From positions 14,853,378-14,917,377 of the forward strand of contig NC_133906.1 in the NCBI RefSeq assembly GCF_964199755.1: a DNA stretch of 64,000 bases, given 5' to 3'. Source of the DNA: Larus michahellis. Its lineage: Eukaryota > Chordata > Aves > Charadriiformes > Laridae. The notes beneath the pieces are model-generated. The model was not told the DNA's origin. It ran no database searches and saw nothing but the letters and a program-made list of their open reading frames with translations. A program made the translations under genes and the position numbers. Each line of letters opens with the position of its first letter. The first letter of the stretch is position 1. This document shows positions 61,660-64,000 of this stretch, piece by piece.

Positions 61660-64000
61660 CCTTATACACCCCTGTTAGGAGTGGGTACAGTGATGCCATC
61701 TCTCCGCAGCCTCTGGAGTGATGGAAGAAATCCTTGGATTTCAAAAGGCTCCACAGCCACACCTGCTGGCTGGCGGGCTCGGCGCACACCGGCGCGTTCA
61801 GGCAAAGCGCATAGGGATTTTTAAAGAAATCACTCCAAAACAGTGCTTAATGCTATATCACACCATGATGCCCTCTGTATATCCTAAAGAAAAATGTTAA
61901 GCAGTGTTAAAAGTATTATATAAAGTATTGTAGGGAGGTTCTTGTAAAAAACTCTTTGTTCAACAAGTTAAAAACTAGAAATCACATTTCCTAAGCAACC
62001 GTAACCTGTTGTCCTTTGTTTATCCATTAAAAGGTGATTGCATGGTATATGCTATTTTGGCAATGGAGTTTGCTTTACTCAGCCTCCATCTTGGTGGCAG
62101 CAAACTGTTTTTTTTCTGCTGTTCACTGTGTGATTTCTCCTCACTCTGCAAAGGGTCAGATCTGGTGCTTTTCCACGATAAAATTTATGCCTCTTGAGGA
62201 GCAGGCTCAGCACAGTGAAGACCTGGCCAGTGTCTCTGCATCCACCCTTGTTTGTGTAGGAAAACATATAATTAACGTTTTGTGAGAGATCTTAGGGAAA
62301 TAGAGGCTTTTGGGGACTTTTGGGGACATATTCAGGCTCCTCTGAGTATCTCCACTGCACACATGCAAACTGAGGACAGTTTGCAGTCTACAGGGCTGAC
62401 TAGTTTACCAGTGTACATATAGTTATGAATTTATATCTGTTCATTTCATTAGATTATTCATAAATTCGTATCATTAGGTTATTGAGGATCTTTTCATCTA
62501 GCCCTCTACTTAAATTCTCTCTTTTTTTTTTTGTCATTGCACCTACTTCAGTAACATCTAGGATGTCTGGATCTTGTTCTATTGCTGTGTAACCTAGTTC
62601 ACAGTTTTTGGCTCATCTTCCTGAATTGGTGCAGCGGGTGGGTGGAAGGTGAGTTATTATTTTAGCTCCCAGTTCTAGGGTAGGTAAGGGCCCCAGAGTT
62701 TTATCTAAATTATACTGGAGAAAATATTCCCTTTAGGAGCACTCTGCTGGCTGAGGACTGTCCCAAAATACTCCTCTAATTTGCTAGATAGGGGTTATGA
62801 ATGGACTATCAGTGTAGCTGTGGCAACTATACATCAACTCAAGGCTTTTTCACCTCCCATGCTGCCCCTTTCTCTCTACAGCCAACGATCTGTCCCTATA
62901 TCTTTATTTCCAAATTGCATTTATGTGTGCTGCTCTACCCTTAGTGCTTCTGTGGATGTGACTCGTGCACAAACAGAGCCTGAAGTTCTTACAGTTGTGC
63001 AGTTTTTGAGCATGGAATAGGAAACAAGAGACAGGTACCATAAGATCATCAACTTAGATCTTCTGGCCAGCCAGGAAAACGTAGCATCTCTGACTACATG
63101 TTCTTCCTCCAACACATAACATCTTCTCTGAGCATATCAGAAGATCCAAGGGTTTTGCAGCCCAGCTCGTGTGGGTCCAGGCTCCCTGCCAGCAGTGTTT
63201 CCAGAGCTGATTTTACCTTATCTCACATTCATACCTTCTTCTTCTGCATACCTGGAGGATATCACCTAAATTTAAGACTGCCTGCCTAGAGCTTCTTAAA
63301 TTAAAGGGCCCACCTGAGAAAGGCAGGATCCCTCTCCCAATAAACAGCGACATTCTTCCATAAGCAGTTTAGAACATCTGATTGAAGAGTTTAATTATTG
63401 CCTAATTGGGGTGATGTGAAGCATTGTCTGAGAATCCTTCTCTTCATTGGCTGTTGGTATGAAAACAGATGCTTCTAACCTAAACAAATAAATCAGATGT
63501 CTGAAATAGATGGGCTGATACCCCTCTAAATGCATGGGAAGAGACCAGCTTCCTGTATCACATCCTAATTCTGAAAGAAAATCCTCTGCCCCTCCATTTC
63601 CAATTTGTTTCCAGCCGCCACAGCTGGATGATGGCAGCCACTTCCCAAGTGGGTCATTTCATAATGTCCCTTTAGGCTGTCTCTGTGTGGTGCCTTTTAA
63701 ACCTGGGACACCTAAAGAAACCTGAATAAACATACTAGACAAAACAAAACAAATCTTCCTGGAAGCTCTCAAAATGATTGTGAAAGGACTCTGAAGGGTT
63801 ACAAAGACTTTTGACGACTCAAAGTAGCCGAATGGATAAACTGCCTTCCCTTTCTTCTCTCATACACTTCGAAGCTCCATTTCATTTTAAGAATTAAATG
63901 TAGTTGTCATCACTTAACACTTCCTGGAAATATATCTTTAACACAAAGGCAACCCATCATCAACAAAATCAGTGACTCTGGAGATGTACACACACTTCCC
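61660..64000. other. Right-end stretch with no recognised feature
   Basis: 2.3 kb of unique sequence. It contains only short chance frames, a tandem CTTTTGGGGA pair near 62308-62327 and a T-run near 62522-62532. If the candidate minus-strand gene is real, its upstream exons should lie here or beyond the window. Confidence 0.4.

Overview
This window is vertebrate nuclear DNA, and almost certainly avian. It carries CR1 LINE fragments in both young and old forms. The genes are compact, multi-exon, GT-AG spliced and CpG-island promoted. The order TCF7 (+), SKP1 (-), PPP2CA (-) matches the conserved block at human 5q31. The species cannot be fixed from sequence alone. Nearly all open frames in the window are shadows or chance frames; the real coding sequence lies in short exons that I located by protein recognition plus splice sites.

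Layout. (1) Positions 1-2004 read as the last intron of TCF7, followed by its terminal coding exon (2005-2305, the C-clamp 'E-tail' exon) and a long, AT-rich probable 3'UTR ending near an AATAAA at 5553-5558. (2) SKP1 lies on the minus strand, tail to tail with TCF7. Its five coding exons lie between 8661 and 14326. A noncoding first exon and a TATA-containing CpG-island promoter lie near 17071-17160. (3) Positions 17.16-28.2 kb are intergenic, with several CR1 fragments, the best at about 22070-22905. (4) PPP2CA is on the minus strand in seven coding exons between 28940 and 44503, with a 12 kb first intron and a CpG-island promoter holding a perfect CRE. (5) Positions 45.3-64 kb hold no gene I recognise. 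A plausible terminal coding exon with two poly(A) signals (58511-58603, minus), and several exon-like open blocks upstream of it (60.6-61.5 kb), suggest an unrecognised minus-strand gene.

Both complete proteins were checked exon by exon. SKP1 sums to 163 codons and PPP2CA to 309 codons, with all splice phases consistent, so both look intact. Known biology links the three genes only loosely. TCF7 is a Wnt-responsive HMG-box transcription factor. SKP1 is the adaptor of SCF ubiquitin ligases. PP2A-C alpha is the catalytic subunit of protein phosphatase 2A. SCF(beta-TrCP) and PP2A both act on beta-catenin, the TCF7 cofactor; the clustering itself is conserved synteny, not an operon.

Most interesting leftovers: the candidate gene at 58.5-61.5 kb; a 30-bp minisatellite inside a CpG-rich island just before the TCF7 last exon; a CR1 internal fragment about 98.6% identical to a second copy 21.5 kb away; a C15 tract just upstream of a PPP2CA splice acceptor; and two overlapping strong-Kozak short ORFs transcribed away from the SKP1 promoter.
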